This document shows positions 33,201-40,142 of a DNA stretch of 45,463 nt, piece by piece; within the stretch, counting starts at the first letter, position 1, and every line of letters begins with the position of its first letter. Source of the stretch: a virus; the IMG/VR virus record IMGVR_UViG_3300025736_000052, positions 1-45,463 of that record. One strand, given 5' to 3'. The notes under the pieces were generated by a model that saw only the letters and a list, made by a program, of their open reading frames with translations, was not told the origin of the DNA and did no database searches. Made by a program: the position numbers and the translations under genes.

Positions 33201-33898
33201 GGTCCGACGCATTGGGTATAGCCAACTACACTTGGTACAAAATTACATTAGAATGGGACGGTTCTTATTATAAAATCTATCTAAATGGGGTGCAAGTTTA
33301 TTCCAAGACTTCATCGGTTGCTACATGCGATTGTCGTTATGTTGTTTTTGGGACGTATGCCGCAGGAAGTCGGCATAACGGCGGCGTAGACGAGTTCCGT
33401 CTCACGATAGGTCACAACCAATACGGTGCAGCACATACCCCCGAAACAGCAGAGTTCTCTACCGAAGGAACTATTGATACTTGTACCTCCCACATGCTCC
33501 GGGAAACTTACGAAACCAATCATGCTTCTCCTGGAAAATTAACCCTGTTGAAAGAAAGCGAAAGAAGCACGGGATGGGATGTCAATATAAACCCCACTAC
33601 GGCATGGACAGAAATTGATTTCTCTTTGGTGTGTCCGCCGGGAACAAAGGCTGTTCTCGGCCTGATGTATATAAAACAAACTGACACTACAGCAATATTG
33701 TGTGCAAGATGTAGTTGCTCTTACGAAACCAATGTAGACAGAACAACAAAATATGTTAATCAAAAGAGTGCGAATTATGTATTTGCAGTTCCAATAATGT
33801 TCCGGGCAGAGCACGGCATATTTAATATTAGAGAATACTCTGCTAGTAATGAGATAGCTGAGTTCAAGTTCAGAATACACGGATGGTACAGACGATGA
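30215..33898 (+). CDS. Tailspike/tail fibre with beta-helix and two LamG-like domains
   Basis: Length 1227 residues from the ATG at 30215 (AGAGG seven bases upstream); an in-frame ATG at 30185 has a poorer site. N-terminal part (1-150) is the virion-binding region. About 200-470 is a right-handed beta-helix with short repeating strands and asparagine-rich turns (ITNNYVEI, LISNNYIVDSSGTGIAV). Two concanavalin/LamG-type domains follow at about 655-800 and 910-1060, each with EWDGS(F/Y)Y(R/K)(V/I)Y(I/L)(D/N)GV and a DEFRLT(V/I)G end. This is the likely receptor-binding or polysaccharide-cutting protein; catalytic residues cannot be assigned by eye. Confidence 0.78.
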   Translation: MLSWQEIEAAKAAEAAGTLENEARIQTLPPGYIKGFDLTIDGDTGALTIGAGFADVNGVFVRRNDIHIMTDEDYGTGVLELPSLRYYIYISKESAFWVDVTAPEYQALLYGNYHPDLTYRYIGEFYVGADGKIAIATSLEQNTGQIIVVASSTYKGLKYDRLCDGTRDEVEINAAITYLSETYGGGVVELTEGTFYTGASVVPKVNVALQGRGWGTIIEKNGDFVGINAIGTVCNKITGIILKNFKITRNSADTNDKELMKFEYTDDLLIDNILFYVAYTRGLFILYSDGFLITDCLFNRFKTGGLYCYLSSGIISSCVVNGSSISTDQICMGIRVTSCSDTIVSACKVINMESSVGAVRLLGLFVTGTNNKVDGCFIENLKSTTAAAVCGIWVRSDKQQITNNYVEIITNTDTTSEAFGILTDGDDGLISNNYIVDSSGTGIAVGAAANRNLINSNFCRANGADADIANVNEDNFSNRGTDTMATANSWQEQTGNADTTGQRVLSGKVDVHGDPEFLSEENIGNATLLATTTPALLAFSNGYDGDSAVNFMKQVAADVEPAAWKNLTGLKKHFLYAQLDAGVITYGKTPCDPEYARHFHSTHRFSQHSLLHFEELTNPIDEFADNDACGGGVVWTASGAARSAVQKKFGSYSYLFDGANDYIETTDITDLQRPFTLELWFYTTNNADTQYFVGSKNAYSFAIDFSGASGDRVRLQASSDLASWDIANSVYGVNAISINEFHKTTFEWDGSFYRVYIDGVLEIEVANTTPLSIMTGLQIGNAVTHATAALDGYIDEFRLTVGNCRYGTAHAVETEALTPDAQWFDTQAMKYFEGHPGDWTEKKRLMLGEANADRRVGALLHFNAAADTTDWTKLIDEYGNKWTFGGTARLDTDDNGGGNIAPKFGNRFLWMDGNSDYGSLDLGSDTIGKLDLGKPFTYEVWWYTADNTQDSQTAINLDYSSASNFGLLVRYSATNKFDVYISSDGANWDIASDPDGSDALGIANYTWYKITLEWDGSYYKIYLNGVQVYSKTSSVATCDCRYVVFGTYAAGSRHNGGVDEFRLTIGHNQYGAAHTPETAEFSTEGTIDTCTSHMLRETYETNHASPGKLTLLKESERSTGWDVNINPTTAWTEIDFSLVCPPGTKAVLGLMYIKQTDTTAILCARCSCSYETNVDRTTKYVNQKSANYVFAVPIMFRAEHGIFNIREYSASNEIAEFKFRIHGWYRR

Positions 33899-34218
33899 AA
33901 TATATATGTTCAGAATATCAAGGTAAACTTTATCTTCGTGGTAAGTGTTGCCCCAACGAGAACTATCAAGATTGGGAGTGTGTCGACATAGACTTTAATG
34001 CTCGCAACCTTTTCCTTGACGATAATGGCAGACCTATCCACCGAGTAATAGATGGTAAGGTGGTGAACGAACCGCTTCCCAAAAGCAAAGAAGAGCTGAA
34101 GGCAGAGAAAGAGAAAAAGGATAAAGAGGATTATATAGAAGCCCTTCCCGATTTAGTTAGGTGTATGACAAAAGAAATAGAAGATTTGAAAGCAGAAATA
34201 GCCAAGATAAAGACTTGA
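33895..34218 (+). CDS. Small protein after the tailspike, 107 residues
   Basis: ATGA overlap with the tailspike stop. Cys-containing N-terminal fold (YICSEYQGKLYLRGKCCPNE), then a long charged coiled coil (EELKAEKEKKDKEDYIEALP). Position suggests a tail fibre chaperone or accessory; no family recognised. Confidence 0.6.
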   Translation: MKYICSEYQGKLYLRGKCCPNENYQDWECVDIDFNARNLFLDDNGRPIHRVIDGKVVNEPLPKSKEELKAEKEKKDKEDYIEALPDLVRCMTKEIEDLKAEIAKIKT

Positions 34219-34243
34219 TTTTTTTGCCGTTTTGTGATATAAT
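34215..34243 (+). promoter_or_regulatory. Promoter before the right-end membrane-protein cassette
   Basis: TTGATT (34215-34220), 17 bases, TATAAT (34238-34243), starting inside the previous stop codon region. It is followed by CGGAGG and the ATG at 34256. It would allow separate expression of the lysis-side genes. Confidence 0.7.
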
Positions 34244-34255
34244 ACGGAGGTTAAA

Positions 34256-34480
34256 ATGACTACTAACGGAACAGCTAAGTGGATTGGCGGGCTGCTCGCC
34301 GTAATTACTCTTTGCTTCGGGATAGTGGGCATAATGTATGCCGGTGCCCTGAAGCGCATAGAACTAAACGAGGTTGATGTGCGGAGGATGGATAAGAACC
34401 AAGTTTTAATAATGTATCAACTGGAGGACATCAATGATAAGCTTGATAAACTTTTGGAAAAAAGGGTTGACAAAAAATAG
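34256..34480 (+). CDS. Small membrane protein with coiled-coil tail (holin-like)
   Basis: Seventy-four residues: a single membrane helix (about 8-30, WIGGLLAVITLCFGIVGIMYAG), then a coiled coil (MYQLEDINDKLDKLLEKR). Layout resembles small phage lysis-associated membrane proteins such as XhlA-type, though with the helix at the N-terminus. Own promoter upstream. Holin function is inference. Confidence 0.55.
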   Translation: MTTNGTAKWIGGLLAVITLCFGIVGIMYAGALKRIELNEVDVRRMDKNQVLIMYQLEDINDKLDKLLEKRVDKK

Positions 34481-34495
34481 AATGTAATATATACT
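34467..34495 (+). promoter_or_regulatory. Promoter of the second HNH-like gene
   Basis: TTGACA (34467-34472), 17 bases, TATACT (34490-34495). The ATG at 34504 is nine bases past the -10 with no ribosome site, as at the HNH gene at 21966. Confidence 0.75.
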
Positions 34496-34503
34496 AAATT
34501 ATT

Positions 34504-35031
34504 ATGAAAATTTGTAAAATTGAAGACTGCGGCAGGAACCATAAGGCAAAGGGTTATTGTAGTAAACATTATCAGAGATTCAAAAATCATGGCGATCCAT
34601 TTTGTATGAAGCTAGAAAGGCACGGCAAGATGAAGACACCAGAATATATAACATGGCAAGCCATGAAAAGCAGATGTTATGATAGAAAACATAATTATTA
34701 TAAACGCTATGGCGGTCGGGGGATAATTATATGCGATAATTGGCGAAAAAGTTTTATGACTTTTTTGAAAGATATGGGTCAACGACCCTTCCCTGAAGCG
34801 CAGATAGACAGAATAGATAATAATGGCAATTATGAACCCGGTAATTGCAGGTGGGCAGGGGGGGTTGAAAATTGTAGACATCAGTCATCAACAAAACTAA
34901 CAACAGAAAAAGCTATAGAAATAAGGAAACGGTATAATATTGGAAATATAACTCAAAAAACACTGAGTTCTATTTATGGAGTAACACAGGGCTTGATAAG
35001 TTTTGTGGTAAATAACAAAAGATGGGCATAA
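34504..35031 (+). CDS. HNH-like homing-type protein with zinc knuckle and HTH
   Basis: Length 175 residues. C4, C9, C19 and H22 (KICKIEDCGR..KAKGYCSKHYQRF) form an N-terminal zinc knuckle. Residues 46-127 carry the same HNH-like domain as the protein at 6492 (WQAMKSRCYD, YGGRGI, SFMTFLKDMG, RIDNNGNYEPGNCRW). Residues 132-175 are a helix-turn-helix (LTTEKAIEIRKRYN...LSSIYGVTQGLISFVVNNKRW). It has its own promoter. Likely a free-standing homing endonuclease between late genes. Confidence 0.7.
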   Translation: MKICKIEDCGRNHKAKGYCSKHYQRFKNHGDPFCMKLERHGKMKTPEYITWQAMKSRCYDRKHNYYKRYGGRGIIICDNWRKSFMTFLKDMGQRPFPEAQIDRIDNNGNYEPGNCRWAGGVENCRHQSSTKLTTEKAIEIRKRYNIGNITQKTLSSIYGVTQGLISFVVNNKRWA

Positions 35032-35045
35032 AAGAGTAACCGAAT

Positions 35046-35228
35046 GTGATCTCGGCATGGTTGTTGAGTCGGATGAGAAGGCTTACCGATCAGAACAAAT
35101 ATATGAGGTCTATATTATGGGCGTATGCCAATGGTAAAACAACAGGAAGGGAGGAAGCAGAACAGGCAATAAAGATAGTCGAAGGTTGGGAGGACAGTAA
35201 TGATATTACAAAGAGATCTAAGACTTAA
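35046..35228 (+). CDS. Hypothetical protein, 60 residues
   Basis: GTG start with a weak site. Basic helical N-terminus (MISAWLLSRMRRLTDQNKYM), ends EDSNDITKRSKT. Overlaps the next gene by 29 bases and carries its GGGAGG. Function unknown. Confidence 0.5.
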   Translation: MISAWLLSRMRRLTDQNKYMRSILWAYANGKTTGREEAEQAIKIVEGWEDSNDITKRSKT

Positions 35229-35631
35229 TAATAGCATTAACAAATTTGGGTGCTATTTAATGTGCATCTTTTTCCTTGTCAATAAGTATACCGGCTATAT
35301 GTTCTCTCCACAGATTATCAAGGATTTATATAAAGTGTTTATATCACATGGATATATTGATAAGGATTGTTTTATCATTGATCCAGAGGCTATTTTTGAG
35401 TTCCTTCAGATGCCGGTACAATACACACAAAGACACGAATTACCCATCAGACAGTGCAGGAATAATGAGATTGAGGTACTCATGTTTAAACTTGCCAGAT
35501 TACATAAGCACGCCTGGAAGCACTTTGCGGTGGGTAATGGTAAGGGAACTGTAACATACGATCCCTATGGAGTGAGCCGGGCGGTGGCTGAGGGCAGATT
35601 GATAAGCAAACGAATCTTCAGGAGGCTATAA
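35200..35631 (+). CDS. DUF261-like protein, possible cysteine peptidase fold
   Basis: Length 143 residues. LQRDLRLNNSINKFGCYLMC, then KHFAVGNGKG, TVTYDPYG and SRAVAEGRLISKRIF match the DUF261 pattern. C18, H108 and D121 sit where a papain-like Cys-His-Asp triad would be (GC near the N-terminus, HF..G, DP). It lies beside membrane and lysis-type genes, and no other endolysin was found, so a wall- or protein-cutting role is possible. Start behind GGGAGGACAGTA. Confidence 0.6.
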   Translation: MILQRDLRLNNSINKFGCYLMCIFFLVNKYTGYMFSPQIIKDLYKVFISHGYIDKDCFIIDPEAIFEFLQMPVQYTQRHELPIRQCRNNEIEVLMFKLARLHKHAWKHFAVGNGKGTVTYDPYGVSRAVAEGRLISKRIFRRL

Positions 35632-36410
35632 TGGTTAAAAAAGGTATTTTTATAACCGATACACACTGGCAGCAGGATGTTCCGCTCCATGCTTCTTATC
35701 TTGCTGTTAAATCATTTGCTAAGTATTTTAAACCGGATATTGTGGTGCATGGCGGGGATCTTGGAGAGTGGGAGTTCCTAATGAGCATAAACGAAAGGAA
35801 ACTTCAGCTCATCAGTGGAAAAACCTATATTAAAGAATATGACCTCATTAATAGAGAATTGGATTTTTGGAAGTCTCTACCGAAAGAAAAACCCTATATA
35901 CTTCTAGGCAACCACGACGAGCGGGTATATAAGGCCATTGAGAAAAACCCCATGCTTGAGGGGTCTATGGAATGGGAGAATCAGGTTGACCTGAAGGGTA
36001 CGCATTTTGCCCGATGGAGACAGCCCGACCAGCCGGTAAGAATTGGAATACCCTATTTTGCTCACGGCTGGTATACGGTTAAATATCATGCCAATAAACA
36101 CTTAGAATCCTTTAGCGGAAATATCATTTACGGGCATGTTCACAAGTTTCAGCAAGCTTCAAAGATATTACATGCTCAGAATCAAGAGATACAGGCATGG
36201 TCTATAGGCTGCCTGAGAGATCGTAATCCGGACTGGATAGCAGGGCCTAACGAATGGCAGAATGGGTTTGCCTTGTTCTACCTGAACGGTAAGAAATCAT
36301 TCAACGTATATCCAATCAATATTATTAACGGTACTTTTGTAACTCCCTGGGGGGAGCTGTGGGACTACCGCAAAATATACAAATACGCATTAAGAGGAGA
36401 TCGAAGATGA
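35631..36410 (+). CDS. Calcineurin-like metallophosphoesterase
   Basis: Length 259 residues. The metal-binding motifs are complete and in order: D10/H12 in TDTHW, GGDLGEW (41-47), GNHDE (93-97), a later H in FAHGW, and GHVHKF (168-173). These define the two-metal phosphoesterase fold. Substrate unknown; phage members have been linked to nucleic acid or nucleotide cleavage, but nothing here shows which. Starts in a one-base overlap with the DUF261 gene. Confidence 0.88.
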   Translation: MVKKGIFITDTHWQQDVPLHASYLAVKSFAKYFKPDIVVHGGDLGEWEFLMSINERKLQLISGKTYIKEYDLINRELDFWKSLPKEKPYILLGNHDERVYKAIEKNPMLEGSMEWENQVDLKGTHFARWRQPDQPVRIGIPYFAHGWYTVKYHANKHLESFSGNIIYGHVHKFQQASKILHAQNQEIQAWSIGCLRDRNPDWIAGPNEWQNGFALFYLNGKKSFNVYPINIINGTFVTPWGELWDYRKIYKYALRGDRR

Positions 36411-36601
36411 AAGTTTTAAAAAGAGCATATGAATTTCTTATTAAGCTATTCAGTATTAAAGTAGCATTATTTGTTATCAGCACTTGGGCGTTATACCATG
36501 CTTTTATCAGTGAGTGGGTATGGTTTGGGACAGCTTTGCTGCTGATCGGCGGGAGAGAGATTTCCAAAATACTTGCGTCAAATTTAAAACTAGGAAAGTA
36601 G
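36407..36601 (+). CDS. Small membrane protein, holin candidate
   Basis: Sixty-four residues from the ATG at 36407 (AGGAG site; ATGA overlap with the phosphoesterase). Two hydrophobic helices (about 13-30 and 34-50: IKVALFVISTWALYHAFI, WVWFGTALLLIGG) with basic flanks at both ends fit a class II-type holin. Not proven. Confidence 0.55.
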   Translation: MKVLKRAYEFLIKLFSIKVALFVISTWALYHAFISEWVWFGTALLLIGGREISKILASNLKLGK

Positions 36602-36603
36602 GG

Positions 36604-36945
36604 ATGTTTAAAAAGATAGGTGAGTTTTTCAAATCTATATGGTTTTGGGTTCAGTTGATAGGTATGGCGATTGTGGTGCTTGCCGTACACCTGTTCACCA
36701 AAAATCGCAAAACGATGGGCGGTTTAAAAAATATACAAAAGGCCGCAGAGAAAGCGGCGGAGGAAAAATATGAAAAGATGTCTGATGATGATGTTGTTGA
36801 TAGTCTTGTTAATGCCAACGATATACGCAACACCGCAAGTAAAGGAGCCGACGATAGCAGAGCTTTATTCCACAATCGATCCAAGTCTATATTATCCTGG
36901 CTCGGTAGTAAAGGAGTTCGCAGAGAGGATATTCCAAGAGGCTGA
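36604..36945 (+). CDS. Membrane-anchored helical protein (spanin-like candidate)
   Basis: Length 113 residues from the ATG at 36604. N-terminal basic stretch, one membrane helix (12-31, IWFWVQLIGMAIVVLAVHLF), then a helical charged region (KNIQKAAEKAAEEKYEKM). This is the layout of an inner-membrane spanin. Its last 176 bases overlap, in another frame, the secreted protein gene at 36770. Confidence 0.55.
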   Translation: MFKKIGEFFKSIWFWVQLIGMAIVVLAVHLFTKNRKTMGGLKNIQKAAEKAAEEKYEKMSDDDVVDSLVNANDIRNTASKGADDSRALFHNRSKSILSWLGSKGVRREDIPRG

Positions 36946-37147
36946 TCGTTACGCTGCCCATGCCTATCAACAGGGCATTATGCAGGGTGCAGCTATGGCA
37001 GCTAGGCCCCTACAGGCCCGGATTGAAGGTCTTGAAGCATGGCAGGATGAGGCAAAAGATAAGCTGCTTGATGGAGCTGTGAAAACTATACTCTTTACGT
37101 TAGGCGGTATCGCAGTCGGCATTACTATAGGTGTTATTGTCTGGTGA
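36770..37147 (+). CDS. Exported protein nested in the previous gene
   Basis: Length 125 residues. Signal peptide 1-20 (MKRCLMMMLLIVLLMPTIYA), a helical middle and a C-terminal membrane helix (103-125, VKTILFTLGGIAVGITIGVIVW). It starts out of frame inside the gene at 36604 behind a clean GGAGG, so the overlap is real and recalls nested Rz/Rz1 pairs. Unlike Rz1 it has no lipobox Cys and adds a C-terminal anchor. Last rightward gene. Confidence 0.6.
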   Translation: MKRCLMMMLLIVLLMPTIYATPQVKEPTIAELYSTIDPSLYYPGSVVKEFAERIFQEADRYAAHAYQQGIMQGAAMAARPLQARIEGLEAWQDEAKDKLLDGAVKTILFTLGGIAVGITIGVIVW

Positions 37148-37148
37148 A

Positions 37149-37460
37149 TTAAAGCGCATTAATCACATCTTCCACACAGGTCGCCACAACAACCATCCCC
37201 CCGGCAGCCTCTATTTCTGCTTTACATTTTACCTGTGCGGGTTTTAATTTTTCCCCAGGTTTCTTACATTCTATGCCGAGAAATTGCCCATCGGGAGGTA
37301 TCACTGTGATAACATCCGGCCAGCCAGCAGGACCAAGGTTCACCCAATAACTACCTACCCTGACCCTGCCAGACTGATTACGAGTGGCGGGAATATTTCT
37401 TAACTTCAAATAGTCAAGAATTTCACGCTGTATCTGATTTTCACTGCGTTGGCGGACCAT
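37149..37460 (-). CDS. VRR-NUC domain nuclease
   Basis: Length 103 residues, single domain. SENQIQREILDYLKLRNI supplies the first acidic residue, GWPDV (46-50) and IECK (63-66) the catalytic D...ExK, then LKPAQ (Q76). The pattern is that of the VRR-NUC family, structure-specific PD-(D/E)XK nucleases common in phages and thought to cut branched DNA. Last gene of the leftward unit; it ends one base from the last rightward gene. Confidence 0.85.
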   Translation of the reverse strand: MVRQRSENQIQREILDYLKLRNIPATRNQSGRVRVGSYWVNLGPAGWPDVITVIPPDGQFLGIECKKPGEKLKPAQVKCKAEIEAAGGMVVVATCVEDVINAL

Positions 37461-37641
37461 AATCCCTGTATAACCTCTTATCTTCTTCTACGCTCATCCC
37501 ACCATCTACCCTTGCGTCTCGTAGCCTCTTTTTGTTGAGTCGCCTTTGTAGCTTTTCCTTGGCTGCTTTTAAAGATGGGCCACGAATAATTTTGCTATCC
37601 AATACCCTGTAGTGGTAATATATTACGAAGTCTTGGTCCAT
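37441..37641 (-). CDS. Hypothetical basic protein, 66 residues
   Basis: The start at 37641 is chosen because it overlaps the methylase stop (TAATG) with GGGGGG upstream; a start six codons earlier is possible. YYHYRVLDSKIIRGPSLKAAKEKLQRRL is a strand plus a strongly basic helix. Small nucleic-acid-binding protein by charge only. Confidence 0.55.
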   Translation of the reverse strand: MDQDFVIYYHYRVLDSKIIRGPSLKAAKEKLQRRLNKKRLRDARVDGGMSVEEDKRLYRDYGPPTQ

Positions 37642-38210
37642 TATAGTGTTGCCCCCCATTGGGTAGCCATTGCCTTTGCTATACCGGGGAAAGTTTTGCT
37701 ACGAAGTTTGCTTCTTTCTGACGAGGGGGCCATTTTCCAGACTTTTTGTTCTCGCCCGGATACAATATCGGTTGGCTTTAGTGGGGGCAAATTATCCAGC
37801 CAAAAGCAGGTTGCTTTTGTTTCGCCATGTCCAAATTGCCACGGTTGTATTATTTGGTCCGGTTTCCTCCAGACGGTTGACATAATACCGATTGGATTTT
37901 CAATAGCCAACCGCTCACATTCACAATTCGCAAACAGCATAAAAAAATCTATGGCTTCTTGTTGTCGTCCGTCTTTCTGTTTTTCTTTAAACCATCTTGC
38001 CCCGCTAACAGCCAAATGAGTACAGGGCGGAAAAGCAATAATCATATCCCACCATTTACCACTCGCCCAGTGCCGTACATCTTCCTCGAAATGCCATTCG
38101 GGATGTCCGCCAGAACAAGGCAAAACATCGCAGGAGTAAGCCTCATGCCCCAAATTACGAAAAGCAATAGTGACAGCCTGACTTTCTTCACACGCTATTA
38201 ATATAGCCAT
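37641..38210 (-). CDS. Short cytosine DNA methyltransferase-like protein
   Basis: Length 189 residues. MAILIACEESQAVTIAFRNLGHEAYSCDV is the SAM-binding start, FPPCTHL (60-66) takes the place of the catalytic PC motif of C5 methylases, and ENP (104-106) matches motif VI. FPGIAKAMATQWG near the end fits motif X. The target-recognition domain of full-length C5 enzymes is missing. This short form is common in phages and may modify the phage's own DNA. ATGA-type overlap with SSB. Confidence 0.72.
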   Translation of the reverse strand: MAILIACEESQAVTIAFRNLGHEAYSCDVLPCSGGHPEWHFEEDVRHWASGKWWDMIIAFPPCTHLAVSGARWFKEKQKDGRQQEAIDFFMLFANCECERLAIENPIGIMSTVWRKPDQIIQPWQFGHGETKATCFWLDNLPPLKPTDIVSGREQKVWKMAPSSERSKLRSKTFPGIAKAMATQWGATL

Positions 38211-38596
38211 CAGAAGGGGATGTCGTCTTCAAAATCATCGACCTTCTGCGCCGGAGCAGGCTTCTGTGTACTTCTTTCGCTGGTGAACTGGATATTATCA
38301 ATCAGTATGTTGACCTTGCTTCTGTGCTTACCCTCCTGTTCCCATCGGTCTTGCTTGAGAGATCCGTCAATTACTACTTGTTTGCCCTTTAGCAAATACT
38401 CAGCAAGAGCTTCAGCACGTTTACCGAACAGGACAGCATCAAAAAAACTTGCCTCATCCTCCCATTTGTCGTCCTTCTTCACACTTCGATTGACGGCTAT
38501 TGAGAGATTAAGAATAGCATAACCGCTGTTGGTATATTTAAGTTCGGAATCTCTCACCAACCTACCCACTAAAAATACTCTGTTAATGTCTTTCAT
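38210..38596 (-). CDS. ssb: Single-stranded DNA-binding protein
   Basis: Length 128 residues. An OB-fold of the bacterial SSB type (NRVFLVGRLVRDSELKY, NLSIAVNR, FFDAVLFGKRAEALAEYLLKGK, VVIDGSLKQDRW) occupies 1-108. A short linker leads to the acidic tip DFEDDIPF, which recruits partner proteins. It protects ssDNA during replication and Bet-mediated annealing. Strong AAGGAGAAATAG site. Confidence 0.95.
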   Translation of the reverse strand: MKDINRVFLVGRLVRDSELKYTNSGYAILNLSIAVNRSVKKDDKWEDEASFFDAVLFGKRAEALAEYLLKGKQVVIDGSLKQDRWEQEGKHRSKVNILIDNIQFTSERSTQKPAPAQKVDDFEDDIPF

Positions 38597-38610
38597 CTAT
38601 TTCTCCTTAT

Positions 38611-38868
38611 TCATATCTGCAAATTACGGATCATGGCCGCAAGATTCATAACATCAATCATATTCTCTGGCGTAAAATCTTTTTCAGCATGTTCTAATAG
38701 TTTTACTTTTAAAAATGGCAATACAATGGGATCATCCCATCCTCCCCACCCATCCATATATTTTTCCTTTAATTTTTTAAACATCTCTGAACCCGCATCG
38801 GTTGCTATTGCCCTTAACGCCTCTAATTCGGGAAATTTGCGTTTGCAAAACATATCGATTGTTATCAT
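38611..38868 (-). CDS. Phage protein with GWGGWDDP motif, 85 residues
   Basis: KYMDGWGGWDDP, LKVKLLEHAEKD and ENMIDVMNLAAMIRN form a pattern found in small phage proteins of unknown function, all-helical by appearance. In the same message as SSB. Confidence 0.65.
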   Translation of the reverse strand: MITIDMFCKRKFPELEALRAIATDAGSEMFKKLKEKYMDGWGGWDDPIVLPFLKVKLLEHAEKDFTPENMIDVMNLAAMIRNLQI

Positions 38869-38878
38869 CTGTTTCTCC

Positions 38879-39169
38879 TTATATTAATCTACTCCGCACA
38901 CTATGGATAACAGCTGCCATTTTTTCATTATCAGACTGTAATCCTGCATTTTTTGCCCTTAATTCCTTGATTATATCGTCTCTTCGCTTCAAATGATCTT
39001 GCACGGTTCTTTTCATGTTAGCGGGGTCACGTAACCATTTACGATTGACACGTATCTCAGTGATATAACACATTAGCCAAATGAAAAGTGAAAAGGAAAT
39101 AGCAGTAAAAACATAGGGTGTAACGATACGGACCTGCTCTAAGATGGTGAGACTCATTAAATTATTCAT
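38879..39169 (-). CDS. Membrane protein with coiled-coil tail, 96 residues
   Basis: The ATG at 39169 lies right after GAGGGGAGGGGGATA; a longer upstream frame is overlap with the previous gene. One membrane helix (about 17-38, VTPYVFTAISFSLFIWLMCYI) and a charged coiled coil (DHLKRRDDIIKELRAKNAGLQ). Function unknown. Confidence 0.6.
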   Translation of the reverse strand: MNNLMSLTILEQVRIVTPYVFTAISFSLFIWLMCYITEIRVNRKWLRDPANMKRTVQDHLKRRDDIIKELRAKNAGLQSDNEKMAAVIHSVRSRLI

Positions 39170-39585
39170 TATCCCCCTCCCCTCCAAATCTTCACACGCA
39201 TCAATTGCATTTCTGCCTCCTTCACAGCCCATTTGCGGTGTTTCCTCTGTCGCCCCATTTCCCCCATCAACCAATCCAACAATTCCCCCAAATCGGGTAT
39301 TGTTTCGGTTCGGCCCGTTTCCTTTTGCCATAATGATTGAGCTTTTTTTAAGCGAGGTTGCTGTAGGTCAAAGATGTGATTGAAGGCAAGATTTTCGTCC
39401 TTGCACTCATCAAGTTCTGATACGAGCCAGCGCCCCAACGTACTTATGTATTCTGTAATCTCTGCGCCCTGAGTCGGATTAAAATATTGTTTTGCCTCTT
39501 CCAGTCTATCTTCCCACTTTTTTGCTATTAACTTATCCGGCTCCAATCCCGTTAAATCTACTGGCCCGAATTCATTATCACTCAT
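39169..39585 (-). CDS. Hypothetical protein, 138 residues, possible replication accessory
   Basis: Helical protein with W-rich C-terminal half (LKKAQSLWQKETGR, DLGELLDWLMGEMGRQ). Lies among genes that in other phages encode replication-initiation factors, but no motif proves this. Confidence 0.6.
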   Translation of the reverse strand: MSDNEFGPVDLTGLEPDKLIAKKWEDRLEEAKQYFNPTQGAEITEYISTLGRWLVSELDECKDENLAFNHIFDLQQPRLKKAQSLWQKETGRTETIPDLGELLDWLMGEMGRQRKHRKWAVKEAEMQLMRVKIWRGGG

Positions 39586-39622
39586 GCTATATCTCCTTAT
39601 CTATCAACAAGTAAGGTAATTA

Positions 39623-39943
39623 CTATAATTTCCCTTTTACCTTTTTCATCAAGTCTTGACAAAACCTCTCCCATTTTTCACGGCTAATATGTTCTTCAGT
39701 TCTTTCAATTTGCAACAAGTGTGGTTTCGATGGTATATCCTTCTCATATTTCATAATAAGCCCCAAAACAGGCGGTGAAGAATATTGGTGGTTCCTGGTG
39801 ATTTGAGTAAATATTTGCTGTAACCATTGGGGGCTTGTATTTTCGTAGTGTTTAGCTATTATTTTCTTCATAGCAGGGCCAGAATATAGTCCATAAGCCG
39901 CTTCAAGGGCTTTTGCGAATCCTTCAGGAGTTATTTGTGGCAT
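39623..39943 (-). CDS. Possible helicase-loader-like protein, 106 residues
   Basis: FAKALEAAYGLY, SPQWLQQIFTQITRNHQYSSPPVLGLIMKY resembles the small helical loaders of phage and host helicases (a W..I...L.....PP.L plan), which would help recruit the host replicative helicase. Weak evidence: pattern and neighbourhood only. Confidence 0.4.
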   Translation of the reverse strand: MPQITPEGFAKALEAAYGLYSGPAMKKIIAKHYENTSPQWLQQIFTQITRNHQYSSPPVLGLIMKYEKDIPSKPHLLQIERTEEHISREKWERFCQDLMKKVKGKL

Positions 39944-40142
39944 GCTTGGCCTCCAAAGCTTTCATGTATTTATCAAGGGCTCTCTGTTCCTGAGCCTCGG
40001 TCGACCAATCCCCGCCCTTCATACAACCCGCCAACCATGCCTCTCTCACCAGTTCCTTGACACGGGGTAGGTCAATCAACCGTGGCTCTTCAGCTTCACT
40101 CTGGTAATACTCTATTATTTCCTTACTTATCGCTTTATCCAT
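39924..40142 (-). CDS. Hypothetical protein, 72 residues
   Basis: Acidic helical protein (ISKEIIEYYQSEAEEPRLID, LDKYMKALEAKHA). Overlaps both neighbours (20 and 8 bases). Function unknown. Confidence 0.6.
   Translation of the reverse strand: MDKAISKEIIEYYQSEAEEPRLIDLPRVKELVREAWLAGCMKGGDWSTEAQEQRALDKYMKALEAKHATNNS

Noticed and set aside
36359-36601. Longer start for the holin-type gene
   Set aside because: It would add 16 residues overlapping the phosphoesterase; the AGGAG site fits the ATG at 36407.
37612-38019. Plus-strand open frame of 135 codons opposite the methyltransferase
   Set aside because: It lies entirely antisense to a gene with clear methylase motifs and to its overlapping neighbour, and has no ribosome site.
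38879-39331. A longer version of the membrane/coiled-coil gene starting at 39331
   Set aside because: The first 54 codons overlap the upstream gene out of frame and are low-complexity; a perfect ribosome site precedes the ATG at 39169.
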